Assembly: GCA_009908885.1 (NCBI GenBank) | Contig: JAAAOL010000295.1 | Span: 1 to 7,006, forward strand | Length of the DNA: 7,006 nt | Direction of reading: 5' to 3' | From: Bacteroidota bacterium | GTDB taxonomy: Bacteria; Bacteroidota; Rhodothermia; Rhodothermales; JAAAOL01 | Notes under the pieces: generated by a model | Database searches by the model: none | What the model saw: the letters and a program-made list of their open reading frames with translations, nothing else | What the model was told of the DNA's origin: nothing | Program-made: the position numbers and the translations under genes | Part shown: one piece after another, positions 1 through 5,872 of the stretch | Numbering within the stretch: the stretch's first letter is position 1 | Layout of the letters: the number at the start of each line of letters is the position of its first letter

Positions 1-419
1 TCGGGGTCGAAGTCGGCGATGTTCTGAAAGTAGCCGGTGACGTAGCTATTGCCGGTTCCGTCCACCACGATGTCCTCTCCGAGGTCGGTCGAGCTGCCGC
101 CGAGGTCGAAGGCAAAGCGGAACGTGCCGTCGGGGCCGTAGCTGGCCACGAAGGCGTCGTTGAGCCCGTTGCTCGTGCGCGACTCGGTACCGTTGATGGG
201 GTCGAAGAAGGCCGCGTCCTGGAACTGGCCGGTGACGTAGCTATTGCCGGCCCCGTCCACGGCGATACCGTTCCCGAAATCGGGGTTGTTGCTCTGACCG
301 ATGGTGATGGCGAACTGTGCGTGCGCCGGGACGACGAGCATCGCGACGAGCAGCACGGCGAGGGTGCAGCAAAGCGTGGTACGGCGTATGAGCCGTTTCG
401 TATCGGTGATCATCAGCAT
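1..419 (-). CDS. Exported SBBP-repeat (beta-propeller) protein, N-terminal part
   Basis: The reading frame is open from the ATG at 419 to the window edge (139 complete codons), so only the N-terminus is present. Residues 1-34 form a classical signal peptide: basic start (TKRLIRR), hydrophobic core (TLAVLLVAMLVV) and an AHA cleavage site before QFAIT. Two repeat units follow, at about residues 52-74 and 117-139, each reading VDGxGNSYVTGxFQ...FDP with a period of 65 residues. The linker between them contains NDAFVASYGPDGTF. This is the FDP-type SBBP (beta-propeller repeat) pattern found in secreted Bacteroidota-type proteins, often with a C-terminal sorting domain, which would lie outside this window. 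Its role is probably extracellular or surface-bound; no enzymatic function can be stated. An alternative start is the ATG at 413, two codons later. No Shine-Dalgarno site is visible. It lies 137 bp downstream of the kinase on the same strand, so cotranscription is possible but unproven. Confidence 0.85.
   Translation of the reverse strand, partial: MLMITDTKRLIRRTTLCCTLAVLLVAMLVVPAHAQFAITIGQSNNPDFGNGIAVDGAGNSYVTGQFQDAAFFDPINGTESRTSNGLNDAFVASYGPDGTFRFAFDLGGSSTDLGEDIVVDGTGNSYVTGYFQNIADFDP
34..250 (-). repeat. Coding repeat pair of the SBBP protein, 195-bp period
   Basis: An identical 22-bp stretch occurs at 34-55 and 229-250, exactly 195 bp apart, and encodes the GNSYVTG core of each propeller unit. 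The flanking bases are only partly conserved (for example the TCGAAG coding for FD at the left of each copy). The DNA repeat is therefore explained by repeated protein structure, possibly kept similar by recent duplication or by recombination between units. Confidence 0.8.
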
Positions 420-453
420 ACCCAGTGCATCCGTGGAGGGACGAGACAAAGCG

Positions 454-466
454 CCCGCAGAGCGGG
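454..466 (-). terminator. Short GC hairpin between kinase and SBBP genes (weak)
   Basis: CCCGC and GCGGG flank a 3-base loop. Read on the minus strand it is followed by CGCTTTGTC, which has only a short T run. It lies about 90 nt beyond the kinase stop codon and 35 bp before the SBBP start. It could be a weak terminator or a leader structure of the SBBP gene; the stem is short enough to arise by chance in GC-rich DNA. Confidence 0.2.
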
Positions 467-507
467 GCCTCACCAGGTAGTGACGATAACCGCGACGAAA
501 CCGGACA

Positions 508-527
508 CGCCGTAGAAAAAGACGGCG
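508..527 (-). terminator. Inverted repeat downstream of the kinase, possible terminator
   Basis: CGCCGT and ACGGCG form a perfect 6-bp stem around an 8-base loop, starting 29 nt after the kinase stop. On the minus strand the loop is T-rich (CTTTTTCT), but no T run follows the stem, so it is not a canonical intrinsic terminator. Its position between two co-oriented genes suggests an mRNA 3'-end structure. Confidence 0.3.
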
Positions 528-556
528 AGAAAGAGAAGCCGTGGGGGAGAAAGGCC

Positions 557-2974
557 TTACGCAGAGGCCTGGGCCAGCAGATCGCGCACCTGCTGCGTGC
601 GGGGGTGGTCGGCGCCGTGCTGCTCCGTGTAGATGCGCACCGCTTCGCGCAGGTAGGGGGCGGCATCGCCTGGGCGGTCGAGGTCGAGGAGCACCCAGCC
701 GAGGCCCACCAGCGACTCGGCCAGGTCGAGCGGCGTCGTCAGGGCGCGCCGCAGCGTCACGGCCTCGCGGTAGCGGGCGGCAGCCGCCTCCAACGCGCCC
801 TCGGCCCGGCTCAGCTTCGCCTGGTTGTGGACGACGACGGCTGTGAAGGGATGGTCCGGCTCGAGATGCGCCTCCGCAATCCGGCGGGCGCGGTCGAATT
901 GCTGTCGGGCCGCATCGAAGGCCTGCCGGTCCTGATGCAGCGCAGCCAGGCTGTTGAGCGTGAAGGCCACGTACGGATGCTCCGGTCCCCACCGCTCGGT
1001 GACGATCTCCAGGGCCTCCTCGTACAGCGGCCGCGCCTCGTTCAGCCGCTGCTGGTTGTGCAGCATGTTGGCGAGGTTGTTCAGGTTGGCCGCCAGGTCC
1101 ACGTCGGGCGCGTCCGTCGGGGCGTCGCGTCGGATCTCGACGACCCGACGCAGGACGGCGATGGATGAGTCTTCTCCCGCGGTGTATTCCAGGATCAGCG
1201 CCAGGGTGTTCAGCGCCTTGGCCACGTCGGTGTGGGTGGGGCCCAGGACTGCCTCCTTGATGGTCACGGCCTCCCGGGCGAGCGGCTCGGCGGCGTCGAA
1301 GGCGTTGCGGCGATAATGCAGGTTGGACAGCTCTAGCAGAGCGGACGCGTACGCTTCGGAGCGGTCGCCGAGGGCGCGGTAGAGATCGATGGCTTCTTCG
1401 AGGGCCGCCTGTGCCTCGTCGTACAGCCCCAGGCTGCGGTAGACCCCGCCGATGACCATCAGCATCTGCGCCCGCACGGCGGGCTGTTCGTGCAGGTCCT
1501 GCTGGATCTTGTCCCGGCCCTGATCCAGAATTTCGCGCGCCGTCAGGGTCTGCGCCTGGGTCGGGTCGGAGCCCTTGAAGAGATCGGCCAGGAAGGCGGT
1601 CACCTGCTCCGCCTTGGCAGCTTCGGCCTGCGCCCGGTCCCGCTCCAGGATGAGCGACTGCGCCTGCGCCTGGATGCGGGCCGACTGCATGGCCGTCACG
1701 GTGCTGAAGACGAGCAGCAGCAGGACGGCCACCGACGCGGCGGCCACGGTCCACCGGTGGCGGCGGACGAACTTGCGGGTGCGGTAGCCGAGCGTGTCGG
1801 GCCGGGCGCGCACGGGCAGGCCGCTGAGGTGGCGTTCGAGGTCGTCGGCGAGGTCTGCGGCGGACTGATACCGTCGTCCGGGCTCTTTGCGCAGCGCCTT
1901 CATGACGATGGTGTCGAGGTCGCCTCGGAGATGACGGCGGAGCCGCTCCGGGCTGGACTTGCGGGCGTCGCCGATGGCGGTGGGTGCGGGAGCGGGCTGC
2001 GTCACGGCGGCGGAGGGGCGCGTCGGCGTTTCCTCGACGATGATGCGGGCGATCTCCGACTCCGTCTTGCCGTCGAGCGTGTAGGGGCGCTGGCCGGCGA
2101 GGAGTTCGTACAGCAGCACGCCGAGGCTGTACACGTCGCTCGTGGTGGCGATGGAGGCCCCGTCGATCTGCTCGGGGCTGGCGTAGGCGGGTGTCAGCAG
2201 CCGCTGGCCCGTGCGCGTCTGGAGCAGCGGCGCGTTCGTCGCGAGCGGGTCGAGCATCTTGGCGATGCCGAAGTCGAGCAGCTTCACCTGCCCGCCCGCA
2301 GCACTGCCGGACCGGGGCGCGGTCACGAGGATGTTGCTCGGCTTCAGGTCGCGGTGGATCACGAGGTGCTGGTGCGCGAACTGCACGGCCTCGCACACCT
2401 GCACGAACAGGCGCAGACGCTGGTCGATGGTCAGCCGGTGCCGGTCGCAGTAGTCGGTGATCGGCGCGCCGTCGACGTACTCCATGACCAGGTAGGGACG
2501 TCCGTCGTCGGCCTGTCCCGCGTCGAGCAGGCGGGCGACGTGCGAGTGCGTGAGCTGCGCCAGGATCTGCTGCTCGGCGGTGAAGCGGTGGATCAGGTCG
2601 TCGTGCGGCAGGCCCGTGCGCAGGAGCTTGAGGGCCACCGTCTGCCGCGTCGAGCCCAGGTCGCGCACGGCCAGAAAGACCTCGCCCATCCCGCCCTGCC
2701 CGAGCGGGCGCACCAGCCGGTACGGCCCGACGTACGTGTCTTCGTCCCAGCCCGCCTCGTCGAGATGTCCCACTCCGGGCCCGATGATGGGCAGCGCCGG
2801 CTGTTCGAGGAAGTCCGGGTCGGCCTCGTAGGCGGCGACCATGCTCTCGACCTCGCGACGCAGCTCCGGGTCGCCCGCGCAGGCCCGATCCAGCAGGGCG
2901 GCCCGCTGCTCCGGCGTGCAGTGCAACGCCTGCTCGTACAGGTTGCCGATGGTTTCCCAGCGTTCAGGCGTCAT
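557..2974 (-). CDS. Transmembrane Ser/Thr protein kinase with C-terminal TPR domain
   Basis: An 805-residue Hanks-type kinase that would phosphorylate Ser/Thr on proteins using ATP. Residues 1-60 carry the cap typical of this class (WETIGNLYEQALHCTPEQR, then CAGDPELRREVES). The kinase domain spans about 85-385 and looks catalytically complete: glycine loop LGQGGMGEVF (91-100), lysine K116 in VALK, alphaC glutamate E134, HRDLKPSN (207-214, catalytic D209), DFG (234-236) and SPE (266-268). An RKFVRRHRW basic stretch precedes one membrane helix (about 410-429). By the positive-inside rule the kinase is cytoplasmic and the rest extracytoplasmic. A coiled-coil-like linker (431-460) leads to tandem TPR repeats (about 500-800), including NLANMLHNQQRLNEARPLYEEAL, presumably for ligand or partner binding. 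The ATG at 2974 gives the expected N-terminus. It lies 89 bp downstream of an ECF-type sigma factor gene on the same strand, an arrangement that suggests a functional pair. Substrates and signal are unknown. Confidence 0.95.
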   Translation of the reverse strand: MTPERWETIGNLYEQALHCTPEQRAALLDRACAGDPELRREVESMVAAYEADPDFLEQPALPIIGPGVGHLDEAGWDEDTYVGPYRLVRPLGQGGMGEVFLAVRDLGSTRQTVALKLLRTGLPHDDLIHRFTAEQQILAQLTHSHVARLLDAGQADDGRPYLVMEYVDGAPITDYCDRHRLTIDQRLRLFVQVCEAVQFAHQHLVIHRDLKPSNILVTAPRSGSAAGGQVKLLDFGIAKMLDPLATNAPLLQTRTGQRLLTPAYASPEQIDGASIATTSDVYSLGVLLYELLAGQRPYTLDGKTESEIARIIVEETPTRPSAAVTQPAPAPTAIGDARKSSPERLRRHLRGDLDTIVMKALRKEPGRRYQSAADLADDLERHLSGLPVRARPDTLGYRTRKFVRRHRWTVAAASVAVLLLLVFSTVTAMQSARIQAQAQSLILERDRAQAEAAKAEQVTAFLADLFKGSDPTQAQTLTAREILDQGRDKIQQDLHEQPAVRAQMLMVIGGVYRSLGLYDEAQAALEEAIDLYRALGDRSEAYASALLELSNLHYRRNAFDAAEPLAREAVTIKEAVLGPTHTDVAKALNTLALILEYTAGEDSSIAVLRRVVEIRRDAPTDAPDVDLAANLNNLANMLHNQQRLNEARPLYEEALEIVTERWGPEHPYVAFTLNSLAALHQDRQAFDAARQQFDRARRIAEAHLEPDHPFTAVVVHNQAKLSRAEGALEAAAARYREAVTLRRALTTPLDLAESLVGLGWVLLDLDRPGDAAPYLREAVRIYTEQHGADHPRTQQVRDLLAQASA

Positions 2975-3029
2975 GGCGGGCGCGTCGGTTGCGGACGGGG
3001 GAGCGGAAGGGGGCTATGCTACATTGACG

Positions 3030-3049
3030 AAAAATGCCGTCGAACCGGC
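3030..3049 (-). terminator. Possible weak terminator between sigma factor and kinase genes
   Basis: On the minus strand, GCCG and CGGC flank a 6-base loop and are followed by ATTTTTCG, 15 nt after the sigma-factor stop. The stem is only about 4-5 bp, so termination would be partial at best. If active it would lower kinase expression relative to the sigma factor. It may be chance. Confidence 0.3.
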
Positions 3050-3063
3050 CAGGGCGCGTCGGA

Positions 3064-3642
3064 TCAGTCCTCCAGGGCGGCGTCGCCGAGTTCGCGCTTC
3101 ACCCACGTCTTGGCCCGGCGCCAGTGGCGGCGCACCGTCCGCTCGGAGAGGCCCAGCACCTCGGCGACCTCTTTCTGGGTCAGGCCCGAATAGAAGCGAT
3201 ACTCGATGATCGTGGCGCCCTGCGGGTCGAAGGCTGCGAGCCGCTGCAAGGCCTCATCTAGCGCCAGCAGTTCCTCCGCCCGCTCGTCGGTGATCGCGTC
3301 GTGCACCTCGTCGAGCGGCAGGTCGGGGACCCCGCCGCCCCGTTTGAGGGCGCGGCGCTTCTCGGCGTAGTGGAGGAGGATGTAGCGCATCGTCTTCGCC
3401 GCCGCCGCCATGAAGTGCGCGCGGCTCTGCCAGGCGGCCTGCGTCTGATCGACCAGGCTCAGGTAGGCCTCGTGCACGAGCGCGGTCGTGTTGAGGGTGT
3501 GGTTGGCGCGCTCGTAGCGGAGCTTGCGATGCGCCAGCCGCCGCAGCTCGTCGTAGAGGAGCGGGGCCAGTTGGTCCATCGCGCTGTCGTCACCGGCCTG
3601 GAGGCTGGCGAGCAGGGCCGTAACGTCCTGGTCTGAGGGCAT
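3064..3642 (-). CDS. ECF-type RNA polymerase sigma factor
   Basis: A 192-residue sigma-70 family protein that would direct RNA polymerase to specific promoters. Region 2 spans about residues 18-105, with the landmark stretches LLYDELRRLAHRKLRYER, HTLNTTALVHEAYLSL and HFMAAAAKTMRYILLHYAEKRRA. Region 4, at about 125-187, holds the helix-turn-helix LTQKEVAEVLGLSERTVRRHW (154-174). The HTL-TALVHEAYL signature is that of the 'ECF-like' class (Pfam Sigma70_ECF, TIGR02999-type), commonly found beside Ser/Thr kinases rather than membrane anti-sigma factors. The frame is open upstream to an ATG at 3810, but a good candidate promoter lies at 3711-3739 inside that extension and the extra residues look non-coding. 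I chose the ATG at 3642 (MPSDQDVTALL), which fits the family; the ATG at 3666 adds eight residues and is equally possible. Neither has a Shine-Dalgarno site. The kinase follows 89 bp downstream. Confidence 0.93.
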   Translation of the reverse strand: MPSDQDVTALLASLQAGDDSAMDQLAPLLYDELRRLAHRKLRYERANHTLNTTALVHEAYLSLVDQTQAAWQSRAHFMAAAAKTMRYILLHYAEKRRALKRGGGVPDLPLDEVHDAITDERAEELLALDEALQRLAAFDPQGATIIEYRFYSGLTQKEVAEVLGLSERTVRRHWRRAKTWVKRELGDAALED

Positions 3643-3710
3643 GGTGCGGTGGGGCGAAACGCTCATTCCGCGCGGGATGGCCGGGCCCGAGCGGACCAAC
3701 GATTGAACCG

Positions 3711-3739
3711 ATGATAGGGCGCTGGACGGCGAAAAGCAA
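3711..3739 (-). promoter_or_regulatory. Candidate sigma70-type promoter of the sigma factor gene
   Basis: On the minus strand, a -35-like TTGCTT (3734-3739) and a -10 TATCAT (3711-3716, 5 of 6 to consensus) are separated by exactly 17 bp. Transcription would start near 3704, giving a leader of about 40-60 nt before the starts at 3666 or 3642. The -35 match is weak (3 of 6). Consensus use in this lineage is uncertain because Bacteroidota use a different promoter grammar. Confidence 0.45.
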
Positions 3740-3814
3740 CGCGCTGGACGCGGTTCGCTGCTCGTCTCGGCTGCAGGCTGTATTTTCGCAGACGACGCCT
3801 TGCAGGACATTCCC

Positions 3815-3818
3815 GGAG
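3815..3818 (+). promoter_or_regulatory. Ribosome binding site GGAG for the small membrane protein
   Basis: GGAG sits 6 nt before the ATG at 3825. It is the only well-placed Shine-Dalgarno motif in front of any gene here and supports the 3825 start over the upstream in-frame ATG at 3711. Confidence 0.55.
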
Positions 3819-3824
3819 AACCCC

Positions 3825-4064
3825 ATGCCGAACGGTTGGCTGCTTGCGAAGATCATCATGGGGGCCTCGGCCCTGGTGTTCGTGCTTTACGTCGTCTTCG
3901 GGGTGGTCCTGCCCTGGTGGCGCGCGCAACGAAGGCCGGGGCGAGACCAGGAGCTGGAGGCGCGGCTGGAGCGGCTGCGCGCCCGCCATCGGCAGCAGGA
4001 GGGAGCGGAGCCGGAAGGGACCGAGCGGGACAGTGCCGTCGATGCGTCGCCGCGTTGCGATTGA
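3825..4064 (+). CDS. Small single-pass membrane protein, unknown function
   Basis: 79 residues. One hydrophobic helix spans about residues 5-29 (LLAKIIMGASALVFVLYVVF and onward to the PWW boundary). A basic stretch RAQRRPGR follows, placing the C-terminus in the cytoplasm by the positive-inside rule. Residues 38-60 (DQELEARLERLRARHRQQEG) have charge and leucine spacing suited to a short amphipathic or coiled-coil helix; the tail is acidic and probably disordered. The layout (short outside, helix, basic patch, cytoplasmic coiled coil) resembles PspB-like proteins, but I see no sequence match good enough to name it. It is divergent from the sigma factor gene and lies 59 bp upstream of the methyltransferase on the same strand, so it could be its operon partner. 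The start is supported by GGAG at 3815-3818. That it is a real gene is likely but rests on the helix, the start site and its placement. Confidence 0.65.
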   Translation: MPNGWLLAKIIMGASALVFVLYVVFGVVLPWWRAQRRPGRDQELEARLERLRARHRQQEGAEPEGTERDSAVDASPRCD

Positions 4065-4083
4065 CGCCGCGCGGTGGTAGGAT
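4055..4083 (+). promoter_or_regulatory. Possible internal promoter before the methyltransferase gene
   Basis: TTGCGA (4055-4060, 4 of 6) and TAGGAT (4078-4083, 4 of 6) are spaced 17 bp apart, straddling the stop codon of the small gene. Transcription would start near 4090, about 34 nt before the methyltransferase ATG. Both boxes are imperfect and chance occurrence is quite possible. Confidence 0.25.
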
Positions 4084-4123
4084 AAGCCTCGCTCACGTCC
4101 TTCGCGCCCTGCCTCAAGCTGTC

Positions 4124-5656
4124 ATGACGCATCCACTCGAAGCGGCTTACAACACCGTTCCGTATCCCAGCCACGCGTTCCCGTACACCCACCCGGATCG
4201 GCTCTGCACGCTGGCCACCATCTTCGGGATGGAGCCCGCGCCCGTCGAGCAGTGCCGTATGCTGGAGCTGGGCTGCGGCGAAGGCGGCAACATGCTCGCG
4301 ATGGCGTATGCCCTGCCCGAGAGCACCTTCGTCGGCGTCGATATCGCCTCGAAGGCCATCGAAGCCGGTACGGCTCGGATCGAGCGCCTCGGGCTCTCGA
4401 ACTACACCCTCCACGCGCTCGACCTGGCCGAGCTGGACGAGGACTTCGGCACGTTCGATTACATCGTGGCCCACGGCGTCTATTCGTGGGTCCCGGCGGA
4501 GGTGCGAGACCGCCTGATGGCTGCCTGCAAGGCGCTATTGGCGCCGCAGGGCGTCGCCTTCATCAGCTATAACGTCTATCCCGGATACTACGAGCGGCAG
4601 ATGGCGCGCGAGATCATGCGCTATCATACTCGCTCCATGGACGGCGACTTCGAGCGGGCGCGACAGGGGCGCGCCATCCTCCACCTGGCCATGGAAGCGT
4701 ACCCCGGCAAGCAGGAGGACCCCTACCAACAAGCGCTTCAGAAGGAATTCGAGCGCCTGGACGCTACGAGCGATGCCGTGCTGGTCCACAGCGCGCTGGC
4801 CGACGTGAACGAAGCCTTCTACGTGCATGAGTTCGCCGGTCATGCCGCTGACCACGGTCTACAGTTTCTGGCCGAGGCGGAGTACGTGCTGATGCAGGAT
4901 GGACTGTTCAACGACGAGGCGCAGTCGGTCCTCCAGCAACTCGAAGGTCGCCCCGTCGAACGCGAGCAGTACATCGATTTCCTGCTCGGTCGCAAATTTC
5001 GCCAGACGCTCCTGTGCCGCGAGGACGTATCGCTGCATCGCCCGCCGCAACCCACGTCGGTCGCGGCCTGCTATGCGGGAGGCAACATCCGCCCGGTTCC
5101 CGTCGAGGGAGACGCCGAGCCCGGCACGGAGCGGTTCAAGGGGAGTGACGGCGAAAGTACGATCCAGACGTCCCATCCGATCTCGAAGGCGGCCTTTCAC
5201 GCGATCGGAGATGCCTGGCCCCGGTACGTGGCCTTCGAGGAGCTGCTCGACCTGGTCCGCGAGGTGTGGGACCGCGAGAGCGACATGCTGCCGCCCGAGC
5301 AAGCGGACGAGATCCTGGGGGCGATGCTGCTCGATCTCTACGGCGACCGCTTCCTCCGCCTCCATACGTATCAGCCCTCCTTCACGACGGACATCACCCC
5401 GCGTCCCGAAGCCAGCGCCGTGGCGCGCCTGCAGGCCGAGGACCATGCCATCGTCACGAACATGGTGCATTACAGCGTGAAGCTCCGGGATCGCGCAGAA
5501 CGACGGCTGATGCGCCTGCTGGACGGGACCCGCGAGGCGCCGGATCTGGTCGAGGCGGTCAACGCCGGGCGAGCGGAAGACGAGGAGCCCGTCGATGCCG
5601 ACTGGCTGTGGGACGCGCTGGAGCGCTTCGCCGAACGCGCGCTGCTCGTGGCCTGA
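4124..5656 (+). CDS. Class I SAM-dependent methyltransferase with regulatory domain (PKMT-like)
   Basis: 510 residues. The N-terminus YNTVPYPSHAFPYTHPDRL is the family signature of bacterial methyltransferases carrying a 'methyltransferase regulatory domain' (Pfam MethyTransf_Reg), which includes the Rickettsia protein lysine methyltransferases acting on outer-membrane proteins. The Rossmann catalytic domain covers about residues 40-200. Motif I is LELGCGEGGN (47-56), the acidic end of strand 2 is GVDIA with D73, and D100 follows strand 3; FDYIVAHGVYSWVP (111-124) forms the post-II segment. A middle domain spans about 215-300 (VHSALADVNEAFYVHEF...). The C-terminal part (about 350-510) likely forms winged-helix-like modules. 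The full-length protein is intact. The ATG at 4124 is chosen because the conserved part begins at once; an upstream extension to 3800 reads through the small gene in another frame. No Shine-Dalgarno site is visible. The substrate is not deducible; protein lysine methylation is inferred from the family only. Confidence 0.88.
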   Translation: MTHPLEAAYNTVPYPSHAFPYTHPDRLCTLATIFGMEPAPVEQCRMLELGCGEGGNMLAMAYALPESTFVGVDIASKAIEAGTARIERLGLSNYTLHALDLAELDEDFGTFDYIVAHGVYSWVPAEVRDRLMAACKALLAPQGVAFISYNVYPGYYERQMAREIMRYHTRSMDGDFERARQGRAILHLAMEAYPGKQEDPYQQALQKEFERLDATSDAVLVHSALADVNEAFYVHEFAGHAADHGLQFLAEAEYVLMQDGLFNDEAQSVLQQLEGRPVEREQYIDFLLGRKFRQTLLCREDVSLHRPPQPTSVAACYAGGNIRPVPVEGDAEPGTERFKGSDGESTIQTSHPISKAAFHAIGDAWPRYVAFEELLDLVREVWDRESDMLPPEQADEILGAMLLDLYGDRFLRLHTYQPSFTTDITPRPEASAVARLQAEDHAIVTNMVHYSVKLRDRAERRLMRLLDGTREAPDLVEAVNAGRAEDEEPVDADWLWDALERFAERALLVA

Positions 5657-5692
5657 GGTCACTGGTTGGCGGCGGCACACGGTGGATATGCA

Positions 5693-5731
5693 GTCCCGAT
5701 GCGGCACAGTCATCGGGACCGGCACGTCCCG
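5693..5731 (+). other. Two mutually exclusive hairpins downstream of the methyltransferase
   Basis: Arm A (5693-5701, GTCCCGATG) pairs perfectly over 9 bp with arm B (5711-5719, CATCGGGAC) across a 9-base loop. Arm B can instead pair over 6 bp with arm C (5726-5731, GTCCCG) across a 6-base loop. A:B begins 37 nt after the methyltransferase stop. No T run follows either hairpin, so it is not a standard intrinsic terminator. It may stabilise the mRNA 3' end or act as a factor-dependent pause; an attenuator-like switch for the downstream gene is only conjecture. Confidence 0.5.
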
Positions 5732-5760
5732 TCTGCACGTACAAAAGGCACGTACGCTTG
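5722..5760 (+). repeat. Three 13-bp tandem units sharing GCACGT
   Basis: GCACGT begins at 5722, 5735 and 5748, an exact 13-bp period; the last two copies extend to GCACGTAC. The rest of each unit differs. It lies in the spacer about 110-150 bp upstream of the transglycosylase-like gene, a position suited to a regulator-binding array, and overlaps arm C of the hairpin. The short shared core means chance cannot be excluded. Confidence 0.4.
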
Positions 5761-5811
5761 CTCGTCCCCTGCTCCCTCGTTCGCTGGCGGAGCCTACCGT
5801 TGATCCGCAGC

Positions 5812-5823
5812 AGATAGCTATCT
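5812..5823. promoter_or_regulatory. 12-bp perfect palindrome, possible operator
   Basis: AGATAGCTATCT is a perfect palindrome, AT-rich in a GC-rich background, centred about 55 bp before the ATG at 5873. Size and place fit a dimeric repressor or activator site. No convincing -35/-10 pair could be assigned around it; TTGATC at 5800-5805 lacks a partner at proper spacing. Confidence 0.35.
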
Positions 5824-5872
5824 CTGGTCGTGATGAAAGAGGGGCCGGGACGATCCACTGATCCTGAGCGAT

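Noticed and set aside
241..666. A 141-residue minus-strand open frame across the kinase/SBBP junction
   Set aside because: It is the wrong frame for both genes. The SBBP frame gives a clean signal peptide and propeller repeats, whereas this frame is R/P-rich and featureless.
425..1168. A 247-residue open frame on the plus strand
   Set aside because: It runs antisense to the TPR part of the kinase and has no domain signal; the opposite strand holds clear TPR repeats.
1490..3193. A 567-residue open frame on the plus strand
   Set aside because: It lies antisense to the kinase and sigma-factor genes. Its product is rich in R, G, A and V with no recognisable domain, which is typical of an antisense shadow in GC-rich coding DNA.
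3667..3810. N-terminal extension of the sigma factor to 3810
   Set aside because: It would contain the candidate promoter at 3711-3739 and residues unlike any sigma-factor N-terminus. The family usually starts a few residues before the VTALL segment.
3800..4123. N-terminal extension of the methyltransferase to 3800
   Set aside because: The extra 108 residues are G/A/R-rich and non-conserved, and they overlap the small membrane protein in another frame. The family signature begins right after the ATG at 4124.
4859..5725. A 288-residue open frame on the minus strand
   Set aside because: It is antisense to the methyltransferase C-terminal half and shows no family features.
5657..5872. A small gene or standard terminator in the methyltransferase/transglycosylase spacer
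   Set aside because: The short frames here have no start signal or protein character, and no hairpin is followed by a T run.
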